Source: Lasioglossum baleicum (taxonomy: Eukaryota; Arthropoda; Insecta; Hymenoptera; Halictidae). Taken from it: a DNA stretch of 64,000 nt. The notes under the pieces are model-generated. The model had not been told where the DNA came from. It did not search any database and worked only from the letters and a program-made list of their open reading frames with translations. Positions 38,279 through 50,000 of the stretch are shown here, piece by piece. Where the stretch lies: assembly GCF_051020765.1 (NCBI RefSeq), contig NW_027469099.1, positions 1 through 64,000 of the forward strand. The letters are read 5' to 3'. The translations under genes were made by a program, and so were the position numbers. Each line of letters opens with the position of its first letter. The first letter of the stretch is position 1.

Positions 38279-40000
38279 ATGCATGCGCATAAGTTAAATT
38301 ACCTGCATACCGCCGTTTCCTCATACTGTGTGTTCATAACTGGCACTGGGAGGATCGCAGTGCCACCACTGCGAGGAGGCCCAGGACTCTGCGCGGCAGA
38401 CGCTGGAAGAATGTCCAGTGTGGTCGGCGCCGCGCAGAGACCTAAGGGGCGTTATTGGGATGGACGTCTCGTTGCCGGTCGTGGTCGACCACATGATCGG
38501 CAGCGAGAGGTCAAGAGCAGCGTTTGCCTCCTTCACCGAGATTGTGATAACGCAGAAGGAGGCAGCGGAGAGGGAGAGGAAAGCTGACCCCCTCTACGCC
38601 AGGAGGCTAACATCGGCGGGGCAACCCCGACGAGTCCGACGGCCCCCTGTAAGGGGCCGCAGACGTAATGGCGGCGGTGGGACTACTTAGTACTTCCACC
38701 GCCGCCAAGGGGGGCTGGCCGTTAAGGCGCCCCCGGGGTGGGCAGCTCGCGGGGGGCGAGGTGGAGCAATAATCCCCTCCCCCCTCTACAAAGATGCGAC
38801 CTGCCGGTCGACCCCCATCCTTTTATTTTATAATATTTCATTTTATTCTATATATATTTTATATTCTATATTATAAATTGTATCTTTATCATTTATTCCC
38901 CTTTATTTTGCCCCCCTTCTTATGTTTGTTGTGTTTTGTCCATTGTATTTATTTACTTATTATTATTTATTTATTTATTGACTTTTATTTTATCTATTTT
39001 ATCTATACACGTTTTCATTTATTGATTTTATCTTTTATTTTATCGTATTTTAAGTTTTATGCAGGTCGACCAGGGGGGCGGGACGGTGGGAGGGGACAGG
39101 CGCGAGCCGGAACTCGCCTCTGTCCCCTCCTTGACGCGTGCGGAAAAAATACAATGCAGCGTGTACGAGTATTTGCACATGTATACAAATCGGATGGCGC
39201 GGTAACAAAAATTCTAAATTATACAGCACTAGTTGCAGCAATGCATGCGCATAAGTTAAATTACCTGCATACCGCCGTTTCCTCAAACTGTGTGTTCATA
39301 ACTGGCACTGGGAGGATCGCAGTGCCATCACTGCGAGGAGGCCCGGGACTCTGCGCGGCATACGCTGGAAGAACGTCCAGCGAGGTCGGCGCCGCGCAGA
39401 GACCTAAGGGGCGTTATTGGGATGGACCTCTCGTTGCCGGTCGTGGTCGAACACATGATCGGCAGCGAGAGGTCAAGACCAGCGTTTGCCTCCTTCTGCG
39501 AGATTGTGTTAGCGCAGAAGGAGGCAGCGGAGAGGGAGAGGAAAGCCGACCCCCTCTCCGCCAGGAGGCTAGCATCGGCGGGGCAACCCCGACGAGTGCG
39601 ACGGCCCCCTGTAAGGGGCCGCAGACGTAATGGCGGCGGTGGGACTACTTAGTATTTCCACGGCCGCCAAGGGGGGCTGGCCGTTAAGGCGCCCCCGGGG
39701 TGGGCAGCTCGCGGGGGGCGACCTGGAGCAATAATCCCCTTCCCCCCTCTACAAAGATGCGACCTGCCGGTCGACCCCCATCCTTTTATTTTATAATATT
39801 TCATTTTATTCTATATATATTTTATATTCTATATTATAAATTTTATCTTTATCTTTTATTCCCCTCTATTTTGCCCCCCTTCTTATGTTTGTTGTGTTTT
39901 GTCCATTGTATTTATTTACTTATTATTATTTATTTATTTATTGACTTTTATTTTATCTATTTTATCTATACACGTTTTCATTTATCGATTTTACCTTTTA
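38279..40000 (+). repeat. Block duplicated at 43387-45108 across the SINE
   Basis: The offset is 5108 bp, which is five units plus the 292 bp added by the SINE and its target duplication. Shared variants are CTTCACCGAG, AAAGCTGACC, AATTGTATCTTTATCATTTA and GAACGTCCAGCGAGG. Part of it appears a third time at 45314-46100 (offset 7035 bp). Confidence 0.8.
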
Positions 40001-41019
40001 TTATATCGTGTTTTTAAGTTTTATGCGGGTCAACCAGGGGGGCGGGACGGGGGTAGGGGACAGCCGCGAGCCGGAACTCGCCTCTGTCCCCTCCTGGTCG
40101 CGTGCGGAAAAAAATACAATGCAGCGTGTACGAGTATTTGCACAAGTATAAAAATCGGATGGCGCGGTAACAAAAATTCTAAATTATACAGCACAAGTTG
40201 CAGCAATGCATGCGCATAAGTTAAATTACCTGCATACCGCCGTTTCCTCATACTGTGTGTTCATAACTGGCACTGGGAGGATCGCAGTGCCACCACTGCG
40301 AGGAGGCCCAGGACTCTGCGCGGCAGACGCTGGAAGAATGTCCAGTGTGGTCGGCGCCGCGCAGAGACCTAAGGGGCGTTATTGGGATGGACCTCTCGTT
40401 GCCGGTCGTGGTCGACCACATGATCGGCAGCGAGAGGTCAAGAGCAGCGTTTGCCTCCTTCAGCGAGATTGTGATAACGCAGAAGGAGGCAGCGGAGAGG
40501 GAGAGGGAAGCCGACCCCCCCTACGCCAGGAGGCTAACATCGGCGGGGCAACCCCGACGAGGCCGAAGGCCCCCTGTAAGGGGCCGCAGACGTAATGGCG
40601 GCGGTGGGACTACTTAGTACTCCCACCGCCGCCAAGGGGGGCTGGCCGTTAAGGCGCCCCCGGGGTGGGCAGGTCGCGGGGACGAGGTGGAGCAATAATC
40701 CCCTCCCCCCCTCTACAAAGATGCGACCTGCCGGTCGACCCCCCTCCTTTTATTTTATAATATTTCATTTTATTCTATATATATTTTATATTCTATATTA
40801 TAAATTTTATCTTTATCTTTTATTCCCCTTTATTTTGCCCCCCTTCTTATGTTTGTTGTGTTTTGTCCATTGTATTTATTTACTTATTATTATTTATTTA
40901 TTTATTGACTTTTATTTTATCTATTTTATCTATACACGTTTTCATTTATTGATTTTACCTTTTATTTTATCGTATTTTTAAGTTTTATGCGGGTCAACCA
41001 GGGGGGCGGGACGGGGGTA

Positions 41020-41055
41020 GGGGACAGACGCGAGCCGGAACTCGCGTCTGTCCCC
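41020..41055 (+). repeat. Perfect-stem version of the unit hairpin
   Basis: In this unit the right arm reads CTCGCGTCTGTCCCC, which restores full pairing over 15 bp (16 with the adjoining A-T). The units at 53543 and 55472 have the same change. The loop CCGGAA is unchanged. Confidence 0.8.
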
Positions 41056-41728
41056 TCCTGGTCGCGTGCGGAAAAAAATACAATGCAGCGTGTACGAGTA
41101 TTTGCACATGTATAAAAATCGGATGGCGCGGTAACAAAAATTCTAAATTATACAGCACAAGTTGCAGCAATGCATGCGCATAAGTTAAATTACCTGCATA
41201 CCGCCGTTTCCTCATACTGTGTGTTCATAACTGGCACTGGGAGGATCGCAGTGCCACCACTGCGAGGAGGCCCAGGACTCTGCGCGGCAGACGCTGGAAG
41301 AATGTCCAGTGTGGTCGGCGCCGCGCAGAGACCTAAGGGGCGTTATTGGGATGGACGTCTCGTTGCCGGTCGTGGTCGACCACATGATCGGCAGCGAGAG
41401 GTCAAGAGCAGCGTTTGCCTCCTTCAGCGAGATTGTGATAACGCAGAAGGAGGCAGCGGAGAGGGAGAGGGAAGCCGACCCCCCCTACGCCAGGAGGCTA
41501 ACATCGGCGGGGCATCCCCGACGAGGCCGAAGGCCCCCTGTAAGGGGCCGCAGACGTAATGGCGGCGGTGGGACTACTTAGTACTCCCACCGCCGCCAAG
41601 GGGGGCTGGCCGTTAAGGCGCCCCCGGGGTGGGCAGGTCGCGGGGGGCGAGGTGGAGCAATAATCCCCTCCCCCTCTCTACAAAGATGCGACCTGCCGGT
41701 CGAACCCCCTCCTTTTATTTTATAATAT

Positions 41729-41745
41729 TTCATTTTATTCTATAT
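41729..41745 (+). repeat. Left target-site duplication of the SINE
   Basis: TTCATTTTATTCTATAT is ordinary satellite sequence from the T-rich core and is repeated exactly at 42021-42037. Confidence 0.9.
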
Positions 41746-41849
41746 GGTATGGACATGATATTTGGTCCCCTCAGGGTTTCAAATTCATTTACCAATCCTC
41801 TCCTTTTTCCACTCTCACCATCGCCTTTTCAGCGGGACCTACTGTTTAT

Positions 41850-41867
41850 GGTGGGTTCCGAACCACC
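41850..41867 (-). other. Short hairpin in the SINE body
   Basis: On the minus strand GGTGGTTC pairs with GAACCCACC with one bulged C. The sequence GGTTCGGAACC also resembles a B box loosely. I give it no function. Confidence 0.35.
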
Positions 41868-41871
41868 TTTT

Positions 41872-42020
41872 GCCAACAACACGTGAAAAACACCCCGGGT
41901 GGGTCACTTTCCGGTTTTTGACCAGACGGTCACCCATCCTAGTGCCGGTCACGTTCCACGTTGTTTAACTTCGGTGATCTAACGAGAACCGGTGCTTTCA
42001 ACGGGACTACGGTTGTTGGC
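41872..42020 (-). ncRNA. 5S-rRNA-like head of the SINE
   Basis: The two ends are complementary: GCCAACAAC at the 5' end (42020-42012) and GTTGTTGGC at 41880-41872. This corresponds to the closing helix I of 5S rRNA. Similarity to 5S rRNA is clear to the end of the C-box region and again in the terminal helix. The intervening stretch (about 41885-41920) differs and makes the domain about 30 bases longer than a true 5S rRNA. Confidence 0.8.
41922..41971 (-). promoter_or_regulatory. Internal RNA polymerase III type 1 promoter (A box and C box)
   Basis: The A box is AAGTTAAACAACG at 41971-41959 and the C box is GGATGGGTGACCGTCTGG at 41939-41922. Both resemble 5S gene internal control regions bound by TFIIIA. 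The A box has an A where 5S genes usually have G (TTAAAC for TTAAGC). Whether it is active is unknown. Confidence 0.65.
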
Positions 42021-42037
42021 TTCATTTTATTCTATAT
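42021..42037 (+). repeat. Right target-site duplication of the SINE
   Basis: This is an exact 17-bp repeat of 41729-41745. In uninterrupted units this sequence occurs once at this position, so the duplication was made by the insertion. Confidence 0.9.
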
Positions 42038-45000
42038 ATATTTTATATTCTATATTATAAATTTTATCTTTATCTTTTATTCCCCTTTATTTTGCCCCCC
42101 TTCTTATGTTTGTTGTGTTTTGTCCATTGTATTTATTTACTTATTATTATTTATTTATTTATTGACTTTTATTTTATCGATTTTATCTATACACGTTTTC
42201 ATTTATTGATTTTACCTTTTATTTTATCGTATTTTTAAGTTTTATGCGGGTCAACCATGGGGCGGGATGGGGGGAGGGGACAGACGCGAGCCGGAACTCG
42301 CCTCTGTCCCCTCCTTGTCGCGTGCGGAAAAAAATACAATGCAGCGTGTACGAGTATTTGCACATGTATACAAATCGGATGGCGTGGTAACAAAAATTCT
42401 AAATTATACAGCACTAGTTGCAGCAATGCATGCGCATAAGTTAAATTACCTGCATACCGCCGTTTCCTCATACTGTGTGTTCATAACTGGCACTGGGAGG
42501 ATCGCAGTGCCACCACTGCGAGGAGGCCCAGGACTCTGCGCGGCAGACGCTGGAAGAATGTCCAGTGTGGTCGGCGCCGCGCAGAGACCTAAGGGGCGTT
42601 ATTGGGATGGACCTCTCGTTGCCGGTCGTGGTCGAACACATGATCGGCAGCGAGAGGTCAAGAGCAGCGTTTGCCTCCTTCTGCGAGATTGTGATTACGC
42701 AGAAGGAGGCAGCGGAGAGGGAGAGGAAAGCCGACCCCCTCTCCGCCAGGAGGCTTGCATCGGCGGGGCAACCCCGACGAGTCCGACGGCCCCCTGTAAG
42801 GGGCCGCAGACGTAATGGCGGCGGTGGGACTACTTAGTACTTCCACCGCCGCCAAGGGGGGCTGGCCGTTAAGACGCCCCCGGGGTGGGCAGCTCGCGGG
42901 GGGCGAGGTGGAGCAATAATCCCCTCCCCCCTCTACAAAGATGCGACCTGCCGGTCGACCCCCCTCCTTTTATTTTATAATATTTCATTTTATTCTATAT
43001 ATATTTTATATTCTATATTATAAATTTTATCTTTATCTTTTATTCCCCTTTATTTTGCCCCCCTTCTTATGTTTGTTGTGTTTTGTCCATTGTATTTATT
43101 TACTTATTATTATTTATTTATTTATTGACTTTTATTTTATCTATTTTATCTATACACGTTTTCATTTATTGATTTTACCTTTTATTTTATCGTATTTTTA
43201 AGTTTTAAGCGGGTCAACCAGGGGGCGGGACGGTGGGGGGGACAGACGCGAGCCGGAACTCGCCTCTGTCCCCTCCTTGACGCGTGCGGAAAAAATACAA
43301 TGCAGCGTGTACGAGTATTTGCACATGTATAAAAATCGGATGGCGCGGTAACAAAAATTCTAAATTATACAGCACAAGTTGCAGCAATGCATGCGCATAA
43401 GTTAAATTACCTGCATACCGCCGTTTCCTCATACTGTGTGTTCATAACTGGCACTGGGAGGATCGCAGTGCCACCACTGCGAGGAGGCCCAGGACTCTGC
43501 GCGGCAGACGCTGGAAGAATGTCCAGTGTGGTCGGCGCCGCGCAGAGACCTAAGGGGCGTTATTGGGATGGACGTCTCGTTGCCGGTCGTGGTCGACCAC
43601 ATGATCGGCAGCGAGAGGTCAAGAGCAGCGTTTGCCTCCTTCACCGAGATTGTGATAACGCAGAAGGAGGCAGCGGAGAGGGAGAGGAAAGCTGACCCCC
43701 TCTACGCCAGGAGGCTAACATCGGCGGGGCAACCCCGACGAGTCCGGCGGCCCCCTGTAAGGGGCCGCAGACGTAATGGCGGCGGTGGGACTACTTAGTA
43801 CTTCCACCGCCGCCAAGGGGGGCTGGCCGTTAAGGCGCCCCCGGGGTGGGCAGCTCGCGGGGGGCGAGGTGGAGCAATAATCCCCTCCCCCCTCTACAAA
43901 GATGCGACCTGCCGGTCGACCCCCATCCTTTTATTTTATAATATTTCATTTTATTCTATATATATTTTATATTCTATATTATAAATTGTATCTTTATCAT
44001 TTATTCCCCTTTATTTTGCCCCCCTTCTTATGTTTGTTGTGTTTTGTCCATTGTATTTATTTACTTATTATTATTTATTTATTTATTGACTTTTATTTTA
44101 TCTATTTTATCTATACACGTTTTCATTTATTGATTTTATCTTTTATTTTATCGTATTTTAAGTTTTATGCAGGTCGACCAGGGGGGCGGGACGGTGGGAG
44201 GGGACAGGCGCGAGCCGGAACTCGCCTCTGTCCCCTCCTTGACGCGTGCGGAAAAAATACAATGCAGCGTGTACGAGTATTTGCACATGTATACAAATCG
44301 GATGGCGCGGTAACAAAAATTCTAAATTATACAGCACTAGTTGCAGCAATGCATGCGCATAAGTTAAATTACCTGCATACCGCCGTTTCCTCAAACTGTG
44401 TGTTCATAACTGGCACTGGGAGGATCGCAGTGCCATCACTGCGAGGAGGCCCGGGACTCTGCGCGGCATACGCTGGAAGAACGTCCAGCGAGGTCGGCGC
44501 CGCGCAGAGACCTAAGGGGCGTTATTGGGATGGACCTCTCGTTGCCGGTCGTGGTCGAACACATGATCGGCAGCGAGAGGTCAAGACCAGCGTTTGCCTC
44601 CTTCTGCGAGATTGTGTTAGCGCAGAAGGAGGCAGCGGAGAGGGAGAGGAAAGCCGACCCCCTCTCCGCCAGGAGGCTAGCATCGGCGGGGCAACCCCGA
44701 CGAGTCCGACGGCCCCCTGTAAGGGGCCGCAGACGTAATGGCGGCGGTGGGACTACTTAGTATTTCCACGGCCGCCAAGGGGGGCTGGCCGTTAAGGCGC
44801 CCCCGGGGTGGGCAGCTCGCGGGGGGCGACCTGGAGCAATAATCCCCTTCCCCCCTCTACAAAGATGCGACCTGCCGGTCGACCCCCATCCTTTTATTTT
44901 ATAATATTTCATTTTATTCTATATATATTTTATATTCTATATTATAAATTTTATCTTTATCTTTTATTCCCCTCTATTTTGCCCCCCTTCTTATGTTTGT

Positions 45001-47238
45001 TGTGTTTTGTCCATTGTATTTATTTACTTATTATTATTTATTTATTTATTGACTTTTATTTTATCTATTTTATCTATACACGTTTTCATTTATCGATTTT
45101 ACCTTTTATTTTATCGTATTTTTAAGTTTTATGCGGGTCAACCAGGGGGGCGGGACGGGGGTAGGGGACAGACGCGAGCCGGAACTCGCCTCTGTCCCCT
45201 CCTGGTCGCGTGCGGAAAAAAATACAATGCAGCGTGTACGAGTATTTGCACATGTATAAAAATCGGATGGCGCGGTAACAAAAATTCTAAATTATACAGC
45301 ACAAGTTGCAGCAATGCATGCGCATAAGTTAAATTACCTGCATACCGCCGTTTCCTCATACTGTGTGTTCATAACTGGCACTGGGAGGATCGCAGTGCCA
45401 CCACTGCGAGGAGGCCCAGGACTCTGCGCGGCAGACGCTGGAAGAATGTCCAGTGTGGTCGGCGCCGCGCAGAGACCTAAGGGGCGTTATTGGGATGGAC
45501 GTCTCGTTGCCGGTCGTGGTCGACCACATGATCGGCAGCGAGAGGTCAAGAGCAGCGTTTGCCTCCTTCACCGAGATTGTGATAACGCAGAAGGAGGCAG
45601 CGGAGAGGGAGAGGAAAGCTGACCCCCTCTACGCCAGGAGGCTAACATCGGCGGGGCAACCCCGACGAGTCCGACGGCCCCCTGTAAGGGGCCGCCGACG
45701 TAATGGCGGCGGTGGGACTACTTAGTACTTCCACCGCCGCCAAGGGGGGCTGGCCGTTAAGGCGCCCCCGGGGTGGGCAGCTCGCGGGGGGCGAGGTGGA
45801 GCAATAATCCCCTCCCCCCTCTACAAAGATGCGACCTGCCGGTCGACCCCCATCCTTTTATTTTATAATATTTCATTTTATTCTATATATATTTTATATT
45901 CTATATTATAAATTGTATCTTTATCATTTATTCCCCTTTATTTTGCCCCCCTTCTTATGTTTGTTGTGTTTTGTCCATTGTATTTATTTACTTATTATTA
46001 TTTATTTATTTATTGACTTTTATTTTATCTATTTTATCTATACACGTTTTCATTTATTGATTTTATCTTTTATTTTATCGTATTTTAAGTTTTATGCGGG
46101 TCGACCAGGGGGGCGGGACGGTGGGAGGGGACAGGCGCGAGCCGGAACTCGCCTCTGTCCCCTCCTTGACGCGTGCGGAAAAAATACAATGCAGCGTGTA
46201 CGAGTATTTGCACATGTATACAAATCGGATGGCGCGGTAACAAAAATTCTAAATTATACAGCACTAGTTGCAGCAATGCATGCGCATAAGTTAAATTACC
46301 TGCATACCGCCGTTTCCTCATACTGTGTGTTCATAACTGGCACTGGGAGGATCGCAGTGCCACCACTGCGAGGAGGCCCAGGACTCTGCGCGGCAGACGC
46401 TGGAAGAATGCCCAGTGTGGTCGGCGCCGCGCAGAGACCTAAGGGGCGTTATTGGGATGGACCTCTCGTTGCCGGTCGTGGTCGACCACATGATCGGCAG
46501 CGAGAGGTCAAGAGCAGCGTTTGCCTCCTTCAGCGAGATTGTGATAACGCAGAAGGAGGCAGCGGAGAGGGAGAGGGAAGCCGACCCCCCCTACGCCAGG
46601 AGGCTAACATCGGCGGGGCAACCCCGACGAGGCCGAAGGCCCCCTGTAAGGGGCCGCAGACATAATGGCGGCGGTGGGACTACTTAGTACTCCCACCGCC
46701 GCCAAGGGGGGCTGGCCGTTAAGGCGCCCCCGGGGTGGGCAGGTCGCGGGGACGAGGTGGAGCAATAATCCCCTCCCCCCCTCTACAAAGATGCGACCTG
46801 CCGGTCGACCCCCCTCCTTTTATTTTATAATATTTCATTTTATTCTATATATATTTTATATTCTATATTATAAATTTTATCTTTATCTTTTATTCCCCTT
46901 TATTTTGCCCCCCTTCTTATGTTTGTTGTGTTTTGTCCATTGTATTTATTTACTTATTATTATTTATTTATTTATTGACTTTTATTTTATCTATTTTATC
47001 TATACACGTTTTCATTTATTGATTTTACCTTTTATTTTATCGTATTTTTAAGTTTTATGCGGGTCAACCATGGGGGCGGGATGGGGGGAGGGGACAGACG
47101 CGAGCCGGAACTCGCCTCTGTCCCCTCCTTGTCGCGTGCGGAAAAAAAACAATGCAGCGTGTACGAGTATTTGCACATGTATAAAAATCGGATGGCGCGG
47201 TAACAAAAATTCTAAATTATACAGCACAAGTTGCAGCA

Positions 47239-48600
47239 ATGCATGCGCATAAGTTAAATTACCTGCATACAGCCGTTTCCTCATACTGTGTGTTCATAAC
47301 TGGCACTGGGAGGATCGCAGTGCCACCACTGCAAGGAGGCCCAGGACTCTGCGCGGCAGACGCTGGAAGAATGTCCAGTGTGTTCGGCGCCGCGCAGAGT
47401 CCTAAGGGGCGTTATTGGGATGGACGTCTCGTTGCCGGTCGTGGTCGACCACATGATCGGCAGCGAGAGGTCAAGAGCAGCGTTTGCCTCCTTCTGCGAG
47501 ATTGTGATAACGCAGAAGGAGGCAGCGGAGAGGGAGAGGGAAGCCGACCCCCCCTACGCCAGGAGGCTAACATCGGCGGGGCAACCCCGACGAGGCCGAC
47601 GGCCCCCTGTAAGGGGCCGCAGACGTAATGGCGGCGGTGGGACTACTTAGTACTTCCACCGCCGCCAAGGGGGGCTGGCCGTTAAGGCGCCCCCGGGGTG
47701 GGCAGCTCGCGGGGGGCGAGGTGGAGCAATAATCCCCTCCCCCCTCTACAAAGATGCGACCTTGCCGGTCGACCCCCCTCCTTTTATTTTATAATATTTC
47801 ATTTTATTCTATATATATTTTATATTCTATATTATAAATTTTATCTTTATCTTTTATTCCCCTTTATTTTGCCCCCCTTCTTATGTTTGTTGTGTTTTGT
47901 CCATTGTATTTATTTACTTATTATTATTTATTTATTTATTGACTTTTATTTTATCTACTTTATCTATGCACGTTTTCATTTATTGATTTTACCTTTTATT
48001 TTATCGTATTTTTAAGTTTTATGCGGGTCAACCATGGGGGCGGGACGGGGGGAGGGGACAGACGCGAGCCGGAACTCGCCTCTGTCCTCTCCTTGTCGCG
48101 TGCGGAAAAAAATACAATGCAGCGTGTACGAGTATTTGCACATGTATAAAAATCGGATGGCGCGGTAACAAAAATTCTAAATCATACAGCACAAGTTGCA
48201 GCAATGCATGCGCATAAGTTAAATTACCTGCATACCGCCGTTTCCTCAAACTGTGTGTTCATAACTGGCACTGGGAGGATCGCAGTGCCACCACTGCGAG
48301 GAGGCCCAGGTCTCTGCACGGCATACGCTGGAAGAATGTCCAGCGTGGTCGGCGCCGCGCAGAGACCTAAGGGGCGTTATTGGGATGGACCTCTCGTTGC
48401 CGGTCGTGGTCGAACACATGATCGGCAGCGAGAGGTCAAGAGCAGCGTTTGCCTCCTTCTGCGAGATTGTGATTACGCAGAAGGAGGCAGCGGAGAGGGT
48501 GAGAAAATCCGACCCCCTCTCCGCCAGGAGGCTTGCATCGGCGGGGCAACCCCGACGAGTCCGACGGCCCCCTGTAAGGGGCCGCAGACGTAATGGCGGC
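47239..48600 (+). repeat. Block duplicated 3858 bp downstream (four units)
   Basis: This matches 51097-52460. Shared variants are CATACAGCCG, CACTGCAAGG, GTGTGTTCGGC, CGCAGAGTCC and GACCTTGCCGG. The GACCTTGCCGG one-base insertion marks the units at 47754, 49683, 51612, 52577, 54506 and 57400. Confidence 0.8.
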
Positions 48601-48662
48601 GGTGGGACTACTTAGTACTCCCACCGCCGCCAAGCGGGGCTGGCCGTTAAGGCGCCCCCGGG

Positions 48663-50000
48663 GTGGGCAGGTCGCGGGGGGCGAGGTGGAGCAATAATCC
48701 CCTCCCCCTCTCTACAAAGATGCGACCTGCCGGTCGACCCCCCTCCTTTTATTTTATAATATTTCATTTTATTCTATATATATTTTATATTCTATATTAT
48801 AAATTTTATCTTTATCTTTTATTCCCCTTTATTTTGCCCCCCTTCTTATGTTTGTTGTGTTTTGTCCATTGTATTTATTTACTTATTATTATTTATTTAT
48901 TTATTGACTTTTATTTTATCTATTTTATCTATACACGTTTTCATTTATTGATTTTACCTTTTATTTTATCGTATTTTTAAGTTTTATGCGGGTCAACCAT
49001 GGGGGCGGGACGGGGGGAGGGGACAGACGCGAGCCGGAACTCGCCTCTGTCCTCTCCTTGTCGCGTGCGGAAAAAAATACAATGCAGCGTGTACGAGTAT
49101 TTGCACATGTATACAAATCGGATGGCGTGGTAACAAAAATTCTAAATTATACAGCACTAGTTGCAGCAATGCATGCGCATAAGTTAAATTACCTGCATAC
49201 CGCCGTTTCCTCAAACTGTGTGTTCATAACTGGCACTGGGAGGATCGCAGTGCCACCACTGCGAGGAGGCCCAGGACTCTGCGCGGCATACGCTGGACGA
49301 ATGTCCAGCGTGGTCGGCACCGCGCAGAGACCTAAGGGACGTTATTGGGATGGACCTCTCGTTGCCGGTCGTGGTCGACCACATGATTGGCAGCGAGAGG
49401 TCAAGAGCAGCGTTTGCCTCCTTCAGCGAGATTGTGATAACGCAGAAGGAGGCAGCGGAGAGGGAGAGGGAAGCCGACCCCCCTACGCCAGGAGGCTAAC
49501 ATCGGCGGGGCAACCCCGACGAGGCCGACGGCCCCCTGTAAGGGGCCGCAGATGTAATGGCGGCGGTGGGACTACTTAGTACTTCCACCGCCGCCAAGGG
49601 GGGCTGGCCGTTAAGGCGCCCCCGGGGTGGGCAGGTCGCGGGGGGCGAGGTGGAGCAATAATCCCCTCCCCCCTCTACAAAGATGCGACCTTGCCGGTCG
49701 ACCCCCCTCCTTTTATTTTATAATATTTCATTTTATTCTATATATATTTTATATTCTATATTATAAATTTTATCTTTATCTTTTATTCCCCTTTATTTTG
49801 CCCCCCTTCTTATGTTTGTTGTGTTTTGTCCATTGTATTTATTTACTTATTATTATTTATTTATTTATTGACTTTTATTTTATCTACTTTATCTATGCAC
49901 GTTTTCATTTATTGATTTTACCTTTTATTTTATCGTATTTTTAAGTTTTATGCGGGTCAACCATGGGGGCGGGACGGGGGGAGGGGACAGACGCGAGCCG
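48663..50000 (+). repeat. Block duplicated 7717 bp downstream (eight units)
   Basis: This matches 56380-57700. Shared variants include CTGGACG before the last Cys codon, the C-run deletion and GATGTAATGG. The copy at 56.4 kb then joins a CAGACTCGAGCCGAAAC variant also seen at 54810. Confidence 0.75.
49230..49579 (+). pseudogene. Zinc-finger tail relic with 1-bp deletion in the C-run
   Basis: The C-run before TACGCC is one base shorter than in sister units (near 49485), which shifts the frame into the Arg-rich tail. The same deletion occurs in the frames 54053-54402 and 56947-57296. The last Glu before Cys25 is preceded by Asp (HTLDEC) here and at 56947. Confidence 0.7.

Larger units (their letters stand above)
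41746..42020 (-). mobile_element. 5S-rRNA-derived SINE (SINE3-type), 275 bp
   Basis: This is the only interruption of the satellite. Read on the minus strand it begins GCCAACAACC at 42020, as 5S rRNA does, and contains GATCACCGAAGTTAAACAAC and GGATGGGTGACCGTCTGG, the conserved internal-promoter regions of animal 5S genes. The 5S-like head spans about 149 bases. It is followed by a 126-base body that I do not recognise and an end, CATGTCCATACC, that is not poly-A. It is flanked by 17-bp direct repeats of satellite sequence, the signature of target-primed insertion. SINEs of this class are transcribed by RNA polymerase III and depend on a partner LINE. It has no coding capacity. A degenerate 5S pseudogene is the alternative, but the extra body and target duplication favour a SINE. 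Confidence 0.88.

Noticed and set aside
38794..39630. Longest open frame in the window (278 codons), with a hydrophobic start
   Set aside because: It runs through the T-rich core, the hairpin and the wrong frame of the retrotransposon relic. It exists only where small indels happen to join frames, and equivalent units break it. The hydrophobic segment is a by-product of T-rich codons.
41872..42020. Functional 5S rRNA gene
   Set aside because: The domain is about 30 bases too long, diverges after the C box, continues into a non-5S body without a T-run terminator and is flanked by target duplications.
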